Source: an uncultured Paracoccaceae bacterium (GTDB lineage Bacteria; Pseudomonadota; Alphaproteobacteria; Rhodobacterales; Rhodobacteraceae). Taken from it: a stretch of 40,567 nt of DNA. The notes beneath the pieces are model-generated. The model made no database searches and was not told the DNA's origin. It was given only the letters and a program-made list of their open reading frames with translations. The stretch's first letter is position 1, and every line of letters begins with the position of its first letter. The translations under genes and the position numbers were made by a program. Shown piece after piece: positions 8,436-17,179 of this stretch. The stretch covers positions 1 to 40,567 of the forward strand of contig CALLAF010000018.1 of NCBI GenBank assembly GCA_938002605.1, given 5' to 3'.

Positions 8436-9227
8436 TTACGAGCGGTGGCGCATACGTTTTTCAAATCGGCGCAACGCAATCGATAGGCTGATTGTCATCG
8501 TCAGATAAACCAAGGCGACCACGTTATAGGTTTCGAAATAGCGAAAATTTCCCGCCGCCGTGACCTTGCCCAATTGCGTCACATCCGTCACGCCCAACAC
8601 GGAAACAAGGCTCGAATCCTTGAGCATCGCAACAAAATCATTGCCAAGCGGGGGAAGGATTGTGCGCAAGGCTTGCGGGAATACGATATGCCTGAACCGT
8701 TGCCAGCGGTTCAGGCCAAGCGCCTCTGCAGCCTCGATCTGCCCGATATCGACAGATTGCAGCCCGGCGCGAAACACCTCGGCCAAGAAGGATGCATAGG
8801 CCAGCGTCAGTGCGATAATCGCGCGCCAGAGTAGCGAAAAATCACGGGTGCGGATAGGGTCAAGCCCGACCAAATCGGCCGCCCAATTCCATGCCATCAC
8901 CAGCCCGGGCGCCAAAACAAAGGCCACATAAAGCAGTAGCACGATAATCGGCACGCCGCGCATAATTTCGATGTAAAACCGTGCGATCTGGCGCAAGATG
9001 ATTGACCGCGACAAGGCCGCCAGCGCCAACACAAGCCCCAGCAAACAGGCCATCGCATAGGCAATCAACGTGACATAGACCGTCACCCAAATCCCTTTAC
9101 GCAATGTATTCAGCACCTTGGAATAGGTGTCATCCGTAAAGACCTGCCAAAACAAGTAAAGGCCGATCGCAATCACTGCGACCAGCCAATAAGGAAAGTC
9201 AGCTTTGCCCGTGGGGTTAGGGTGCAA
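8436..9227 (-). CDS. Polar amino-acid ABC transporter permease, 263 aa
   Basis: Inner-membrane permease of the HisM/GlnP type. About five to six hydrophobic segments are visible. The cytoplasmic EAA loop, which docks the ATPase, reads IEAAEALGLNRWQRFRHIVF followed by PQALRTILPPLGN. The family GVPIIVLLLY segment is also present. It follows its partner binding protein by 17 bp on the same strand. No ATP-binding subunit lies on either side, and only one permease is present, so the permease would form a homodimer or borrow a partner and must use an ATPase encoded elsewhere. The amino acid transported is not predictable. Confidence 0.92.
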   Translation of the reverse strand: MHPNPTGKADFPYWLVAVIAIGLYLFWQVFTDDTYSKVLNTLRKGIWVTVYVTLIAYAMACLLGLVLALAALSRSIILRQIARFYIEIMRGVPIIVLLLYVAFVLAPGLVMAWNWAADLVGLDPIRTRDFSLLWRAIIALTLAYASFLAEVFRAGLQSVDIGQIEAAEALGLNRWQRFRHIVFPQALRTILPPLGNDFVAMLKDSSLVSVLGVTDVTQLGKVTAAGNFRYFETYNVVALVYLTMTISLSIALRRFEKRMRHRS

Positions 9228-9244
9228 CGAGAAGAACCCTGCGC

Positions 9245-10027
9245 TTATTCGCCAAGCTTATAGTCAAGGAACCAGCGCGTGTTGAGCGCATCAATCGTGC
9301 CGTCAGCCATCATATCCGCAATTGCGGCGTTGATCGGGTCAACCAGATCAGAGCCTTTTGGGAAGATAAAACCGAAATCTTCGGTCCCGAGCTTTTCACC
9401 AATAATCTTCAACCCGCCGTCAGAGGCTTCGACATAGCCGTTCCCAGCGGTGCCATCGGTCAATATCAAGTCGACATCGCCGACGCGCAACGCCTGCACG
9501 GTGGCCCCAAATGTTTCCATCAATTGAATACGCGGGTTGGCCTCATCGCCGTCCAACACGTCGTAAACACCCACATAAAACGGCGTCGTGCCCGGCTGCG
9601 CAGCCATCAACAGATCAGGATCAGCAGCAAAGCCCGCCGCATCATCAAAGCGGTCTTCGTCGCCACGCACCAGAATCACCATTTCAGAGGTCATATAGCT
9701 TTCCGAGAAATCAACGATCTCTGCCCGGTCTTCGCGGATCGTGATTCCCGTCATGCCGATATCAAACTGCGCACCTGATACGGCCGGGATCATCGCATCC
9801 CAGCTGATGTTTTCATAGGTAATCGTGGCGTTCAGCCGTGTCGCGATTTCCGCCATCGCGTCATATTCCCAGCCCACGGCATTGCCGTCACCATCAATAA
9901 ACTGCAGCGGCGGGTAGGCGTTTTCCGTGACAACAACAATCTCGCGGCCATCCAGATCAGGCAGGTGGCCATCGGCCAATGCGGTGGTTGCACAAAGCGT
10001 AAGGGCAAGTGTCGCGAGCGTTTTCAT
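9245..10027 (-). CDS. Amino-acid ABC transporter substrate-binding protein, 260 aa
   Basis: Periplasmic binding protein of solute-binding family 3. The start at 10027 gives a clean signal peptide, [18 protein letters not shown], cleaved before DGHLPDL. A longer in-frame start at 10165 lies inside the neighbouring gene and would bury the signal peptide. The mature protein has the family blocks [36 protein letters not shown] and [19 protein letters not shown], which contact the amino-acid ligand. The Shine-Dalgarno sequence is GGAG. It is followed by its permease 17 bp later, and the ThiF-like gene ends 43 bp upstream. Confidence 0.92.
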   Translation of the reverse strand: MKTLATLALTLCATTALADGHLPDLDGREIVVVTENAYPPLQFIDGDGNAVGWEYDAMAEIATRLNATITYENISWDAMIPAVSGAQFDIGMTGITIREDRAEIVDFSESYMTSEMVILVRGDEDRFDDAAGFAADPDLLMAAQPGTTPFYVGVYDVLDGDEANPRIQLMETFGATVQALRVGDVDLILTDGTAGNGYVEASDGGLKIIGEKLGTEDFGFIFPKGSDLVDPINAAIADMMADGTIDALNTRWFLDYKLGE

Positions 10028-10070
10028 CGAAATCTCCAATCCGTTTGATTTGAAAAGCAGCCTAGGCCCG

Positions 10071-11126
10071 TCAACCCGGAACCTGCAAGCCCTTGCCACC
10101 GCATACGGCGCAATCTGCGCGCGGCTTGATCGCAATGATCCGCGTTTGGGCATAAAGCGCATCATAAATCAGCAATCGCCCCGCCAATCCATCGCCTGCG
10201 CCCGTGATTTTTTTGACCGCCTCAACTGCCATCATCGCGCCGATCACGCCGGGTAATGGGCCAATCACCCCAGCTTCGGCGCAACTTGGCACCAATGCAG
10301 GGTCCGGCGCTGTTGGGAAAATACAGGCGTAGCAAGGGCCACCCGACGATGGGTCATAAAGGCTGATCTGCCCTTCCCACTGCGTCAGCGCAGCCGCGAT
10401 CAGTGGCTTACCCAGCGCCACAGCCGTACGGTTAACCAGATAGCGGGTGTCGAAATTATCGGTGCCATCCAAGATCAGGTCGTAATCAGCGCACAGGTCG
10501 CGCGCGACTTCTTCGGTCAGGCGACGGTGATAAGGGTTCACCGTAACAAATGGGTTTTGCGCGCGCATGGCGTCGGCGGCGGAATGCACTTTGGGCATCC
10601 CGATATTACGGTCTTGGTGAATGACTTGACGTTGTAGATTGGTGTTTTCGACAAGATCATCATCAATCACACCAATTGTGCCGACCCCGGCCGCCGCCAA
10701 GTATTGCAATGCAGGCGCGCCAAGCCCCCCTGCCCCAACAACCAAAACACGGGCATCGCGCAGCGCCTTTTGTCCCGGTCCACCGACCTCGCGCAGCATG
10801 ATGTGACGTGCGTAGCGGTTCAATTCGGTGTCAGAAAAACTGTCCGGGGTTTGTGTGGGTGTGTCATGTCCGGGCGCACGCGCCTTTAACCTGCCAAGCA
10901 AATTCCGATAACCTGCGACCATTATTCCAAACACGACAAACAGCGCCCAAAACCGTGCGTCTCCGCCCGTGGCCATGCGCAACGGATGCCCAACAGGCAA
11001 AAGCAGATGCACCAAAATGACTGCGCTGACCAAAAGCCCAAGCATGGCCCAACGCACGCGCATGGGCGCGCCCATAAAGGTCGTGATCGCCCAAAGGGCC
11101 AACGCCATTGAGCCGACCATCATCAT
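10071..11126 (-). CDS. ThiF/MoeB/HesA-family adenylyltransferase with an N-terminal membrane domain, 351 aa
   Basis: E1-like enzyme that adenylates the C-terminus of a small sulfur-carrier protein (ThiS/MoaD type), for thiamine or molybdopterin synthesis. The catalytic domain begins near residue 98 ([10 protein letters not shown]). It has the ATP-binding [14 protein letters not shown] at ~131-144, then [17 protein letters not shown], the active-site cysteine region [15 protein letters not shown] and two CxxC pairs (CYAC, CAVC) for a structural zinc. Unlike the cytoplasmic E. coli MoeB and ThiF (~250 aa), residues 1-75 contain about three hydrophobic segments, so the enzyme is probably membrane-tethered. 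Its start overlaps the dut stop by 4 bp (11123-11126), so the two are translationally coupled. Which sulfur carrier it serves is not clear; none is encoded nearby. Confidence 0.9.
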   Translation of the reverse strand: MMMVGSMALALWAITTFMGAPMRVRWAMLGLLVSAVILVHLLLPVGHPLRMATGGDARFWALFVVFGIMVAGYRNLLGRLKARAPGHDTPTQTPDSFSDTELNRYARHIMLREVGGPGQKALRDARVLVVGAGGLGAPALQYLAAAGVGTIGVIDDDLVENTNLQRQVIHQDRNIGMPKVHSAADAMRAQNPFVTVNPYHRRLTEEVARDLCADYDLILDGTDNFDTRYLVNRTAVALGKPLIAAALTQWEGQISLYDPSSGGPCYACIFPTAPDPALVPSCAEAGVIGPLPGVIGAMMAVEAVKKITGAGDGLAGRLLIYDALYAQTRIIAIKPRADCAVCGGKGLQVPG

Positions 11127-11578
11127 AGGCCGGTAGACCCAAACCCACCCGCGCCACGCGTGGTCAAATCAAGCATCGCGACAGGTTTAAACCGAGATTG
11201 CACCACAGGGGCGACGACCATCTGCGCAATACGCATCCCGTGCTGAATGGTAAAATAATCTTGGCCCCAATTGATCAGAATGATCCCGACAGGGCCGCGA
11301 TAGTCACTATCAATCGTGCCGGGGCTGTTTACCAAACCAATGCCATGCTTCAGGGCAAGGCCCGATCGCGGCCTGATTTGCACCTCAAACCCTTGCGGGA
11401 TTGCCATACGCAGCCCTGTCGGCACCAAAACGCGGCGTCCCGGCGGCAATTCAATCGCGCGCTTATCCGCATGGTTCGCGCGCAGATCGGCCCCCGCAGC
11501 GCCGGGGGTTTCATAAGATGGCAGGCCAAGACCAACATCAGCCCCTTCGTCCCATTGGATTGCAATTTCTGGTGTCAC
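11123..11578 (-). CDS. dut: Deoxyuridine 5'-triphosphate nucleotidohydrolase (dUTPase), 151 aa
   Basis: Hydrolyses dUTP to dUMP and pyrophosphate, keeping uracil out of DNA and feeding dTMP synthesis. All five motifs of the trimeric dUTPase family can be seen: [34 protein letters not shown] (with the catalytic Asp), the segment around GMRIAQMVV, and the C-terminal flexible arm [11 protein letters not shown]. The length of 151 residues is normal for bacterial Dut. It overlaps coaBC by 4 bp upstream and the ThiF-like gene by 4 bp downstream. A coaBC-dut order is widespread in Proteobacteria, which supports a single transcript. Confidence 0.96.
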   Translation of the reverse strand: MTPEIAIQWDEGADVGLGLPSYETPGAAGADLRANHADKRAIELPPGRRVLVPTGLRMAIPQGFEVQIRPRSGLALKHGIGLVNSPGTIDSDYRGPVGIILINWGQDYFTIQHGMRIAQMVVAPVVQSRFKPVAMLDLTTRGAGGFGSTGL

Positions 11579-12768
11579 GTGATGGCCTTTGCGATACGGT
11601 CGGCCAATGCGGCAGCGGTGGCGTCTTTAGACATGCGCGGCCAGTCTTCGGCACCATCCGCAGTGATCAAGGTCACGTCATTTTCAGACCCACCCATGAT
11701 CCCGGTTTCAGGGGACACATCATTGGCCAGTATCCAATCGCACCCTTTGCGCAGACGTTTCGCAGTGGCATTCGCGATCACGTCATCGGTTTCAGCGGCA
11801 AAACCGACGACCAACGCAGGGCGGCCCGTTTTCATCTGCGACACGGTTGCCAAAATGTCAGGGTTTTCCGCGAACTCCAGTTTTGGCAGGCCGGATTTAT
11901 CCTTCTTAATCTTACTGTCACCCGCATTTGCCACATGCCAATCGGCGACTGCAGCTGCAAATACGGCAACATCTGCATCTGGGGCTGCATTGACGGCATC
12001 CAGCATTTGTTTGGCTGTTTGCACAGGGACGACACGAACATTCGCAGGTGGGGCAACATCCGCCGGACCGGTCACAAAAGTCACTTCCGCGCCCAGCGCG
12101 ACTAGCGCCTTTGCAATCGCAGTGCCTTGCGCACCTGACGATCTGTTCGCGATATAGCGCACTGGATCAATCGGTTCATGCGTTGGGCCGGAGGTAACGA
12201 GGATATGTTTACCCTTCAACGGCCCATCAGACAAAGCAGCATCAATCGCGGCAATAATATCAGGAGTTTCAGCCAAGCGACCCGGCCCAAATTCGCCGCA
12301 AGCCATCGCACCTTCGTCCGGCCCAACAACCAAGACGCCGTCACCTTGCAGGGTCGCCAAATTGCGCTGCGTCGCGGGGTGGTCCCACATGCGCACATTC
12401 ATCGAAGGGGCAATAAGCACGCGCTTATCCGTGGCCAATAGCAGCGTCGACGCCAAATCATTCGCCAAACCCTGCGCCATTTTCGCCATCAAATCCGCCG
12501 TGGCCGGAGCCACAACAATCAAATCAGCCGCACGCGACAATTCGATATGGCCCATTTCGGCCTCATCGGTCAGATCGAACAAATCTTGATAGACTTTGCT
12601 GGCTGATAACGCCGAGAGGCTCAGCGGCGTGACAAATTCTGCGCCCGCCTTTGTCAGTACCGGGGTCACCGTTGCGCCTTGTTCGCGCAGACGCCGCAAC
12701 AAATCCAAGGATTTAAACGCGGCAACGCCGCCCCCAACAATGAGCAAAATATGTTTATCCGTCAACAT
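11575..12768 (-). CDS. coaBC: Bifunctional phosphopantothenoylcysteine decarboxylase / phosphopantothenate-cysteine ligase, 397 aa
   Basis: Catalyses two steps of coenzyme A synthesis: ligation of 4'-phosphopantothenate to cysteine (CoaB, C-terminal half), then FMN-dependent decarboxylation to 4'-phosphopantetheine (CoaC, N-terminal half). CoaC features are [16 protein letters not shown] near the start, the active-site region [28 protein letters not shown] (PxMN motif) and [12 protein letters not shown] (substrate clamp with the reactive Cys). CoaB features are the nucleotide-binding [30 protein letters not shown] and [14 protein letters not shown]. The length is normal. It heads a run of six minus-strand genes, with GGAG 9 nt before the ATG, and is divergent from cobU across 142 bp. 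Confidence 0.96.
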   Translation of the reverse strand: MLTDKHILLIVGGGVAAFKSLDLLRRLREQGATVTPVLTKAGAEFVTPLSLSALSASKVYQDLFDLTDEAEMGHIELSRAADLIVVAPATADLMAKMAQGLANDLASTLLLATDKRVLIAPSMNVRMWDHPATQRNLATLQGDGVLVVGPDEGAMACGEFGPGRLAETPDIIAAIDAALSDGPLKGKHILVTSGPTHEPIDPVRYIANRSSGAQGTAIAKALVALGAEVTFVTGPADVAPPANVRVVPVQTAKQMLDAVNAAPDADVAVFAAAVADWHVANAGDSKIKKDKSGLPKLEFAENPDILATVSQMKTGRPALVVGFAAETDDVIANATAKRLRKGCDWILANDVSPETGIMGGSENDVTLITADGAEDWPRMSKDATAAALADRIAKAIT

Positions 12769-12910
12769 CCGTTGTCTCCGCTGATCTATCGCCGTGAACT
12801 TAGGGCAGTTTCCACCCGAAACACAATGACACCACTGACATAAGGAGGTGCGCCAACGCGCAAATATGTGCTAGGTCAGTCGCAATATTGATCATTTGGG
12901 ATGCGCTGGA

Positions 12911-13432
12911 ATGTTGCCTAAACTTTCACTTGTTCTTGGCGGGGCGGCCTCTGGTAAATCGGCCTTTGCTGAAAATCTTGTGCAGGCTACTGAGCTGCGA
13001 CAAATCTATGTCGCAACCGCGCAAGTATACGATGATGAAATGGCGGATAAGGTTGCGCGCCACCGTGATCAGCGTGGTGAACATTGGACAACCATCGAAG
13101 AACCAATTGAAGTTGCAAAGGCGCTGGACACGGTCACCAATGACGCCGCCGTGTTGATCGATTGCGCGACACTTTGGCTGACGAACCTTGTTATTGGCGA
13201 ACACAACGTCCCACAACGAACCGCCGCGTTGCTGGCCGCGATTGACGCCTGCCCGGCTCCCATCGTGATCGTGTCAAACGAAGTCGGCCAAGGCATCGTG
13301 CCCGACAACGCGCTGTCGCGCCGTTTCCGCAATGCCCAAGGCCAATTGAACCAACAAATCGCCGCCAAGGCGGATCTTGTTGTGGTGGTGATGGCCGGCC
13401 TGCCAATGGTGCTAAAGGGGCATTTACCGTGA
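12911..13432 (+). CDS. cobU: Bifunctional adenosylcobinamide kinase / adenosylcobinamide-phosphate guanylyltransferase, 173 aa
   Basis: Phosphorylates adenosylcobinamide and attaches GMP to give adenosylcobinamide-GDP, a late step in the nucleotide-loop assembly of vitamin B12. The P-loop is LGGAASGKSAFAE near residue 10, and NEVGQGIVPDNALSRRFRN is the conserved CobU motif. The length matches CobU/CobP (~175 aa). I chose the ATG at 12911, which places the P-loop at the usual position; a TTG at 12896 in the same frame is also possible, and neither has a strong Shine-Dalgarno site. Its stop overlaps the GTG start of the following phosphatase by 4 bp. No cobalamin riboswitch is recognisable upstream. 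Confidence 0.94.
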   Translation: MLPKLSLVLGGAASGKSAFAENLVQATELRQIYVATAQVYDDEMADKVARHRDQRGEHWTTIEEPIEVAKALDTVTNDAAVLIDCATLWLTNLVIGEHNVPQRTAALLAAIDACPAPIVIVSNEVGQGIVPDNALSRRFRNAQGQLNQQIAAKADLVVVVMAGLPMVLKGHLP

Positions 13433-14007
13433 CCCGGCTGTGGTGGGTGCGCCACGGGCCTACCCATGAAAAAAACTTTGTAGGCTGGCGCGATGTGCCT
13501 GCGGATCTATCTGATCAAGCCCTGATTGAGCGGGTTGCGGATCACTTGCCTACAGACGCAGTGGTGATCGCCTCTGACCTCATCCGCGCATCGACCACGG
13601 CGGATGCAATCGGGCGGAACCGCACCCGATTGCCTGACCACCCGGACCTGCGCGAATTCAATTTCGGCGCATGGGACGGATTGCATTTTTCGCAGGTCGC
13701 GGCCCGTGATCCTGCCCTCAGCCGTGCATTTTGGGAAACCCCCGGCGATTTATGCGCGCCAGATGGCGAAAGCTGGAATGCGGTCGCTGCACGGGTGAAC
13801 GCGGTCGTTGATAATTTGATAGCGCGGCACAGGGGCCAAGACATCATTATCACCGCTCATATCGGCGTCATCATGACGCAAATTCAGCGGGCAAGCGGCA
13901 GCACCGCCTATGAAGCAATGGGACATCACATTGACAACCTGTCGATCACGCAAATGTCGTATGGACCGCAGGGGTGGACGATTGGGCCGATTAATCACTT
14001 AGCGTGA
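13429..14007 (+). CDS. Histidine phosphatase (phosphoglycerate-mutase-like), candidate alpha-ribazole phosphatase, 192 aa
   Basis: Branch-2-type histidine phosphatase. The catalytic RHG motif is at the start (LWWVRHGPTHEKNF). SDLIRASTTADAI supplies the second Arg, REFNFGAWDGL the conserved acidic/Gly block, and IITAHIGVIM the second catalytic His. The GTG start at 13429 overlaps the cobU stop by 4 bp, so translation is coupled. Known: CobC alpha-ribazole phosphatases belong to this family and act in the same B12 branch as CobU. From that coupling I infer a CobC-like role, but the family contains many other phosphatases and sequence alone does not settle it. Confidence 0.88.
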   Translation: MTRLWWVRHGPTHEKNFVGWRDVPADLSDQALIERVADHLPTDAVVIASDLIRASTTADAIGRNRTRLPDHPDLREFNFGAWDGLHFSQVAARDPALSRAFWETPGDLCAPDGESWNAVAARVNAVVDNLIARHRGQDIIITAHIGVIMTQIQRASGSTAYEAMGHHIDNLSITQMSYGPQGWTIGPINHLA

Positions 14008-14065
14008 TGGGATGGGTCACATATTGTGGTTTTGCGAAATGACGATAGCGCGCTAACCTTGCGCC

Positions 14066-14755
14066 ATGACTTATCAACTTTACATCGGTGATCGCACCTT
14101 TAGCAGTTGGTCGCTTCGCGGCTGGCTAATGCTCGAAAAATTCGGGCTAGATTATAACACCAACATTGTTGGGCTTTACGCGGGCACATACCGGGAAGAA
14201 CTGGCTCATCTTGCCCCGGCACGCACAGTACCCGCGATGCAAACCCCCGAAGGCTATGTGCTGACTGATAGTCTGGCGATGGGGGAAACGCTGGTTGAAA
14301 GGCACCCAGAGGTGAACCTTTACCCCAGCGATGGCGCAGCGCGGGCGTTGGCGCGCACCATTACCCATGAAATGCATTCTGGGTTTATGGCGCTACGCGA
14401 TGCCTGCCCGAATATGATCACCCATGTCTGGGATGGTTTTGAACCATCAGATGCAGTGCTTGCCGACGTCGCGCGTATCGAGGAACTTTGGGCGCTGGCA
14501 CGGTCGCGGCACGGGCAAAATGGGCCGTGGCTTTTTGGCGAATACTCGCTAGCCGACGTATTTTATGCACCGGTCGCACTACGCATGACGACCTATGATT
14601 TACCTGCCAGCCCGACCGCGCAGGCTTATATTGACGCCCACCTCAATGACCCTGCGTTTTTGGCGTGGCGCGAAGCGTCGCAATCTGAAACCTATGATCC
14701 CTGGCCTTATCCGATGGATCTTGGCCGCAAACCTTGGCCCGGCGACGAATCTTAA
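14066..14755 (+). CDS. Glutathione S-transferase family protein, 229 aa
   Basis: Cytoplasmic GST-fold protein. The N-terminal thioredoxin-like half has DRTFSSWSLRGWLMLEKFGL, with serines where the catalytic residue usually lies, RTVPAMQTPEGYVLTDSLA (the cis-Pro and glutathione-binding Ser/Asp block) and YPSDGAARA leading into the helical half. The C-terminal domain includes GPWLFGEYSLADVFYAPVALR, containing the family SxAD motif. The length is typical. Substrate unknown; glutathione conjugation or reduction of a peroxide or aldehyde are both possible. It stands alone between the cob pair and comM, 58 bp and about 50 bp away. Its stop codon lies inside the CtrA-like motif at 14752-14766. Confidence 0.9.
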   Translation: MTYQLYIGDRTFSSWSLRGWLMLEKFGLDYNTNIVGLYAGTYREELAHLAPARTVPAMQTPEGYVLTDSLAMGETLVERHPEVNLYPSDGAARALARTITHEMHSGFMALRDACPNMITHVWDGFEPSDAVLADVARIEELWALARSRHGQNGPWLFGEYSLADVFYAPVALRMTTYDLPASPTAQAYIDAHLNDPAFLAWREASQSETYDPWPYPMDLGRKPWPGDES

Positions 14756-14766
14756 CCATTCGTAAA
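14752..14766. promoter_or_regulatory. CtrA-like site upstream of comM
   Basis: TTAA (14752-14755), 7 bases, TAAA (14763-14766). This matches 7 of 8 positions of the alphaproteobacterial CtrA consensus TTAA-N7-TTAA. The first half plus the following bases reads TTAACCAT, the form I know for CtrA half-sites. A further TTAACCAA lies at 14784-14791. The site is 41 bp before the preferred comM start and overlaps the stop codon of the GST gene. Confidence 0.45.
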
Positions 14767-14806
14767 CCACGACCACGTAACCGTTAACCAAAAGCGGAGC
14801 ATGGTC

Positions 14807-16321
14807 ATGGTCGCACAGGCCTATACAGTAGCATTTGAGGGGATCGATGCCCGGTTAGTCGAGGTGCAATGCGCCGTCAGCCCGGGCATCCCAGCGTTTT
14901 CAATCGTTGGGCTACCTGACAAAGCGGTATCAGAAGCGCGCGAAAGGGTCCGCGCGGCCCTAACCGCCATGGCCATTGCGTTGCCGTCGAAACGGATCAC
15001 CGTCAACCTATCCCCTGCCGACCTGCCCAAAGAAGGATCACATTTCGACTTACCGATTGCGCTCGCGCTTCTTGCGGCGCTTGAAATCATCCCGTCAGAT
15101 CAAGCGGCCCAAACCGTGGCCTTAGGGGAACTATCGCTTGATGGAACACTTGTTCCCGTGGTTGGCGCGCTGCCCGCAGCGATGGCCGCCGCCGAAGAAG
15201 ACCGCACATTGTTATGCCCACACGCCTGCGGGCCAGAGGCCGCTTGGGTCGGGGCCGCAAATGTGATCGCGCCGCGTACATTGGCGGATGTGGTCCGGCA
15301 TTTCACCGGACAATCAGTGCTTGCACCATCTGAACCGGGCGAAGTGCACCGCCCCGCAAACATGCGCGACCTGTCAGAGGTCAAAGGCCAAGAGCGCGCC
15401 AAACGCGCGCTTGAAATTGCAGCAGCCGGGCGCCACCATCTGATCATGGTAGGGTCGCCTGGATCAGGAAAATCCATGCTCGCCGCGCGCATTCCGGGTA
15501 TTCTGCCGCCGCTTACCCCTGTCGAGGCCCTAGAGACATCGATGATCCATTCGCTGTCAGGCCTGCTGGACGAAGGCGGCATCAACCGCGAATGCCCGTT
15601 TCGCGAACCGCATCACACCGCGTCCATGGCCGCAATCGTCGGCGGAGGGCGCACCGCCAAACCCGGTGAAATCAGCCTTGCCCACAACGGCGTTTTGTTC
15701 ATGGATGAATTCCCCGAATTTGCGCGCACCGTGCTCGAAACGCTGCGCCAGCCAATTGAAACAGGCGAAGTGGTCGTGGCCCGCGCCAATGCGCATGTGC
15801 GTTATCCCTGCCGGTTTATGCTCGTCGCGGCTGCGAACCCCTGCAAATGCGGATACCTGTCTGACCCCGCCCGCGCCTGCACGCGGGTGCCGCTATGTGG
15901 CGACGATTATTTGGGGCGGATATCTGGGCCGTTGATGGACCGGTTTGATCTGCGCATCGAAGTCCCGCCCGTCGCGTTCACTGACCTCGACTTGCCTCAA
16001 GATGGCGATAGTTCCGAAACAATCGCCGCGCGCGTGGCAATAGCGCGCGAACTGCAATCAGCGCGGTTTTCGGGGCATGCCAAAATGCGCGTAAACGCGG
16101 ACGCCGAAGGAAACGTGCTTGAAGAAATCGCAACCCCAGACGCTGACGGGCGCGATTTGCTGCTGAAAGTCGCGGAACGATTTGGGTTATCGGCGCGGGG
16201 CTACCACCGGGTGCTGCGGGTCGCGCGCACCATCGCCGATTTGGACGGATCAAACGAAGTACGCAAACCCCATGTGGCCGAGGCAGTCAGCTACCGGCTG
16301 TCCCTTTCGAATGAAGCCTGA
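14807..16321 (+). CDS. comM: ComM/YifB-family Mg-chelatase-like AAA+ ATPase, 504 aa
   Basis: Hexameric DNA helicase that in naturally transforming bacteria drives branch migration while incoming single-stranded DNA is integrated. The N-terminal ~170 residues form the Lon-protease-like ChlI domain (FSIVGLPDKAVSEARERV, NLSPADLPKEGSHFDLPIAL). The AAA+ core has Walker A MVGSPGSGKSMLAARIPGIL and Walker B VLFMDEFPEF, followed by the C-terminal Mg-chelatase domain with LSARGYHRVLRVARTIADL. Two ATGs are available. GGAG at 14796-14799 is 7 nt before the ATG at 14807 but only 1 nt before 14801, so I use 14807. The 3' end overlaps the convergent esterase gene by 31 bp. In Rhodobacter capsulatus comM is one of the CtrA-dependent genes needed to receive gene-transfer-agent DNA (recalled). 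Confidence 0.94.
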   Translation: MVAQAYTVAFEGIDARLVEVQCAVSPGIPAFSIVGLPDKAVSEARERVRAALTAMAIALPSKRITVNLSPADLPKEGSHFDLPIALALLAALEIIPSDQAAQTVALGELSLDGTLVPVVGALPAAMAAAEEDRTLLCPHACGPEAAWVGAANVIAPRTLADVVRHFTGQSVLAPSEPGEVHRPANMRDLSEVKGQERAKRALEIAAAGRHHLIMVGSPGSGKSMLAARIPGILPPLTPVEALETSMIHSLSGLLDEGGINRECPFREPHHTASMAAIVGGGRTAKPGEISLAHNGVLFMDEFPEFARTVLETLRQPIETGEVVVARANAHVRYPCRFMLVAAANPCKCGYLSDPARACTRVPLCGDDYLGRISGPLMDRFDLRIEVPPVAFTDLDLPQDGDSSETIAARVAIARELQSARFSGHAKMRVNADAEGNVLEEIATPDADGRDLLLKVAERFGLSARGYHRVLRVARTIADLDGSNEVRKPHVAEAVSYRLSLSNEA

Positions 16322-17178
16322 ACAAATCGCGCAATTTCCATCAAGGCTGCGCGCGCTTGTGGAATATATCCGACAAACATTTGCCAAACATGCGGGACAT
16401 CCTCCCAAATCTTTAGCGTTGCAGCGCCACCCAAAACATCTGCCATACGCACAGCGTCATCGCGCAAAGCTTCATTGCTTCCGACCTGAATCAGAACCCG
16501 GGGCGCGCCGGCAAACTGCGCGAATAGTGGCGATGCACGCGGATCGGCGCGATCCGCCCCACAAAGATACCGATCGACGACTTCCTCCATCCGGGGCACT
16601 GGCAACAACACTTCGGATTTTGTCTGCAAGCTGGGGCCGCTTAGGGTTAAGTCAGTCCAAGGGGACATCGCGAATGCGGCGCACGGATGGTCACCTTGCG
16701 CGACCAGATGCGCAAGCAACGCCAACATCAATCCGCCACCAGCGCTGTCGCCGCCAATTATGATATCTTTGGGCCGATAGCCTTTGGCGATTAACGCGCC
16801 CCATGCGGCAAGTGCATCGTCAAACGCAGCCGGAAATGGGGCGTCTTGCAATAACCTATAATCAGGGGCGCAAACACGCACCCCTGTCAGTTTTGATATA
16901 TGCCCAAGCAACCCGCGATAGGCTGTTCCGCTTCCGGCAAAATAGGCGCCGCCGTGCAAATACAGGATGACGCGCCGGGGTTCCACCGGACCGACACTGA
17001 CCCAATGAAGGGTCAAATCATTTAGCGCCTCTTGCAGGTGACAAATAAGCGGCGGTCCCCGAAAAAGCCGAGGCCCAAGAAGATCAAATGCCCGTTTTGC
17101 CCGCGTCGGCGACTTTGAAAGCCCCAGCATGGGCCGCACAAAAAAGCGCAGCCCAAGATTAAGCAATCTTAGACGCAA
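16291..17178 (-). CDS. Alpha/beta hydrolase of the hormone-sensitive-lipase family, 295 aa
   Basis: Carboxylic-ester hydrolase. The oxyanion-hole motif is LYLHGGAYFAGSG, the nucleophile elbow is GGDSAGGGL (catalytic Ser), and the expected Asp and His lie in ADPRASPL and DVPHVWQMF. No signal peptide is seen. The start is uncertain. ATG at 17250 would overlap gshB by 71 bp, while the TTG at 17178 lies right at the gshB stop (17180-17182) with AAGG upstream, so coupled translation from TTG is the tidier choice. It follows gshB on the minus strand and overlaps comM by 31 bp at its 3' end. The physiological ester is unknown. Confidence 0.88.
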   Translation of the reverse strand: MRLRLLNLGLRFFVRPMLGLSKSPTRAKRAFDLLGPRLFRGPPLICHLQEALNDLTLHWVSVGPVEPRRVILYLHGGAYFAGSGTAYRGLLGHISKLTGVRVCAPDYRLLQDAPFPAAFDDALAAWGALIAKGYRPKDIIIGGDSAGGGLMLALLAHLVAQGDHPCAAFAMSPWTDLTLSGPSLQTKSEVLLPVPRMEEVVDRYLCGADRADPRASPLFAQFAGAPRVLIQVGSNEALRDDAVRMADVLGGAATLKIWEDVPHVWQMFVGYIPQARAALMEIARFVQASFERDSR

Positions 17179-17179
17179 A

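Noticed and set aside
11198..12157. 319-codon plus-strand reading frame opposite dut and coaBC
   Set aside because: Both dut and coaBC are complete and conserved on the other strand; the plus-strand product has shadow-like Ala/Ser/Arg composition.
12841..12874. Perfect TAAGGAGGTG ribosome-binding sequence with a nearby ATG
   Set aside because: The only ATG (12866) is followed after one codon by a stop and is too far from the site, so no gene or leader peptide can be supported.
12769..12910. Possible cobalamin riboswitch upstream of cobU
   Set aside because: Only a fragment resembling a B12 box (ACCACTG) is present; the other conserved blocks of the ~200-nt riboswitch are missing and the gap is only 142 bp.
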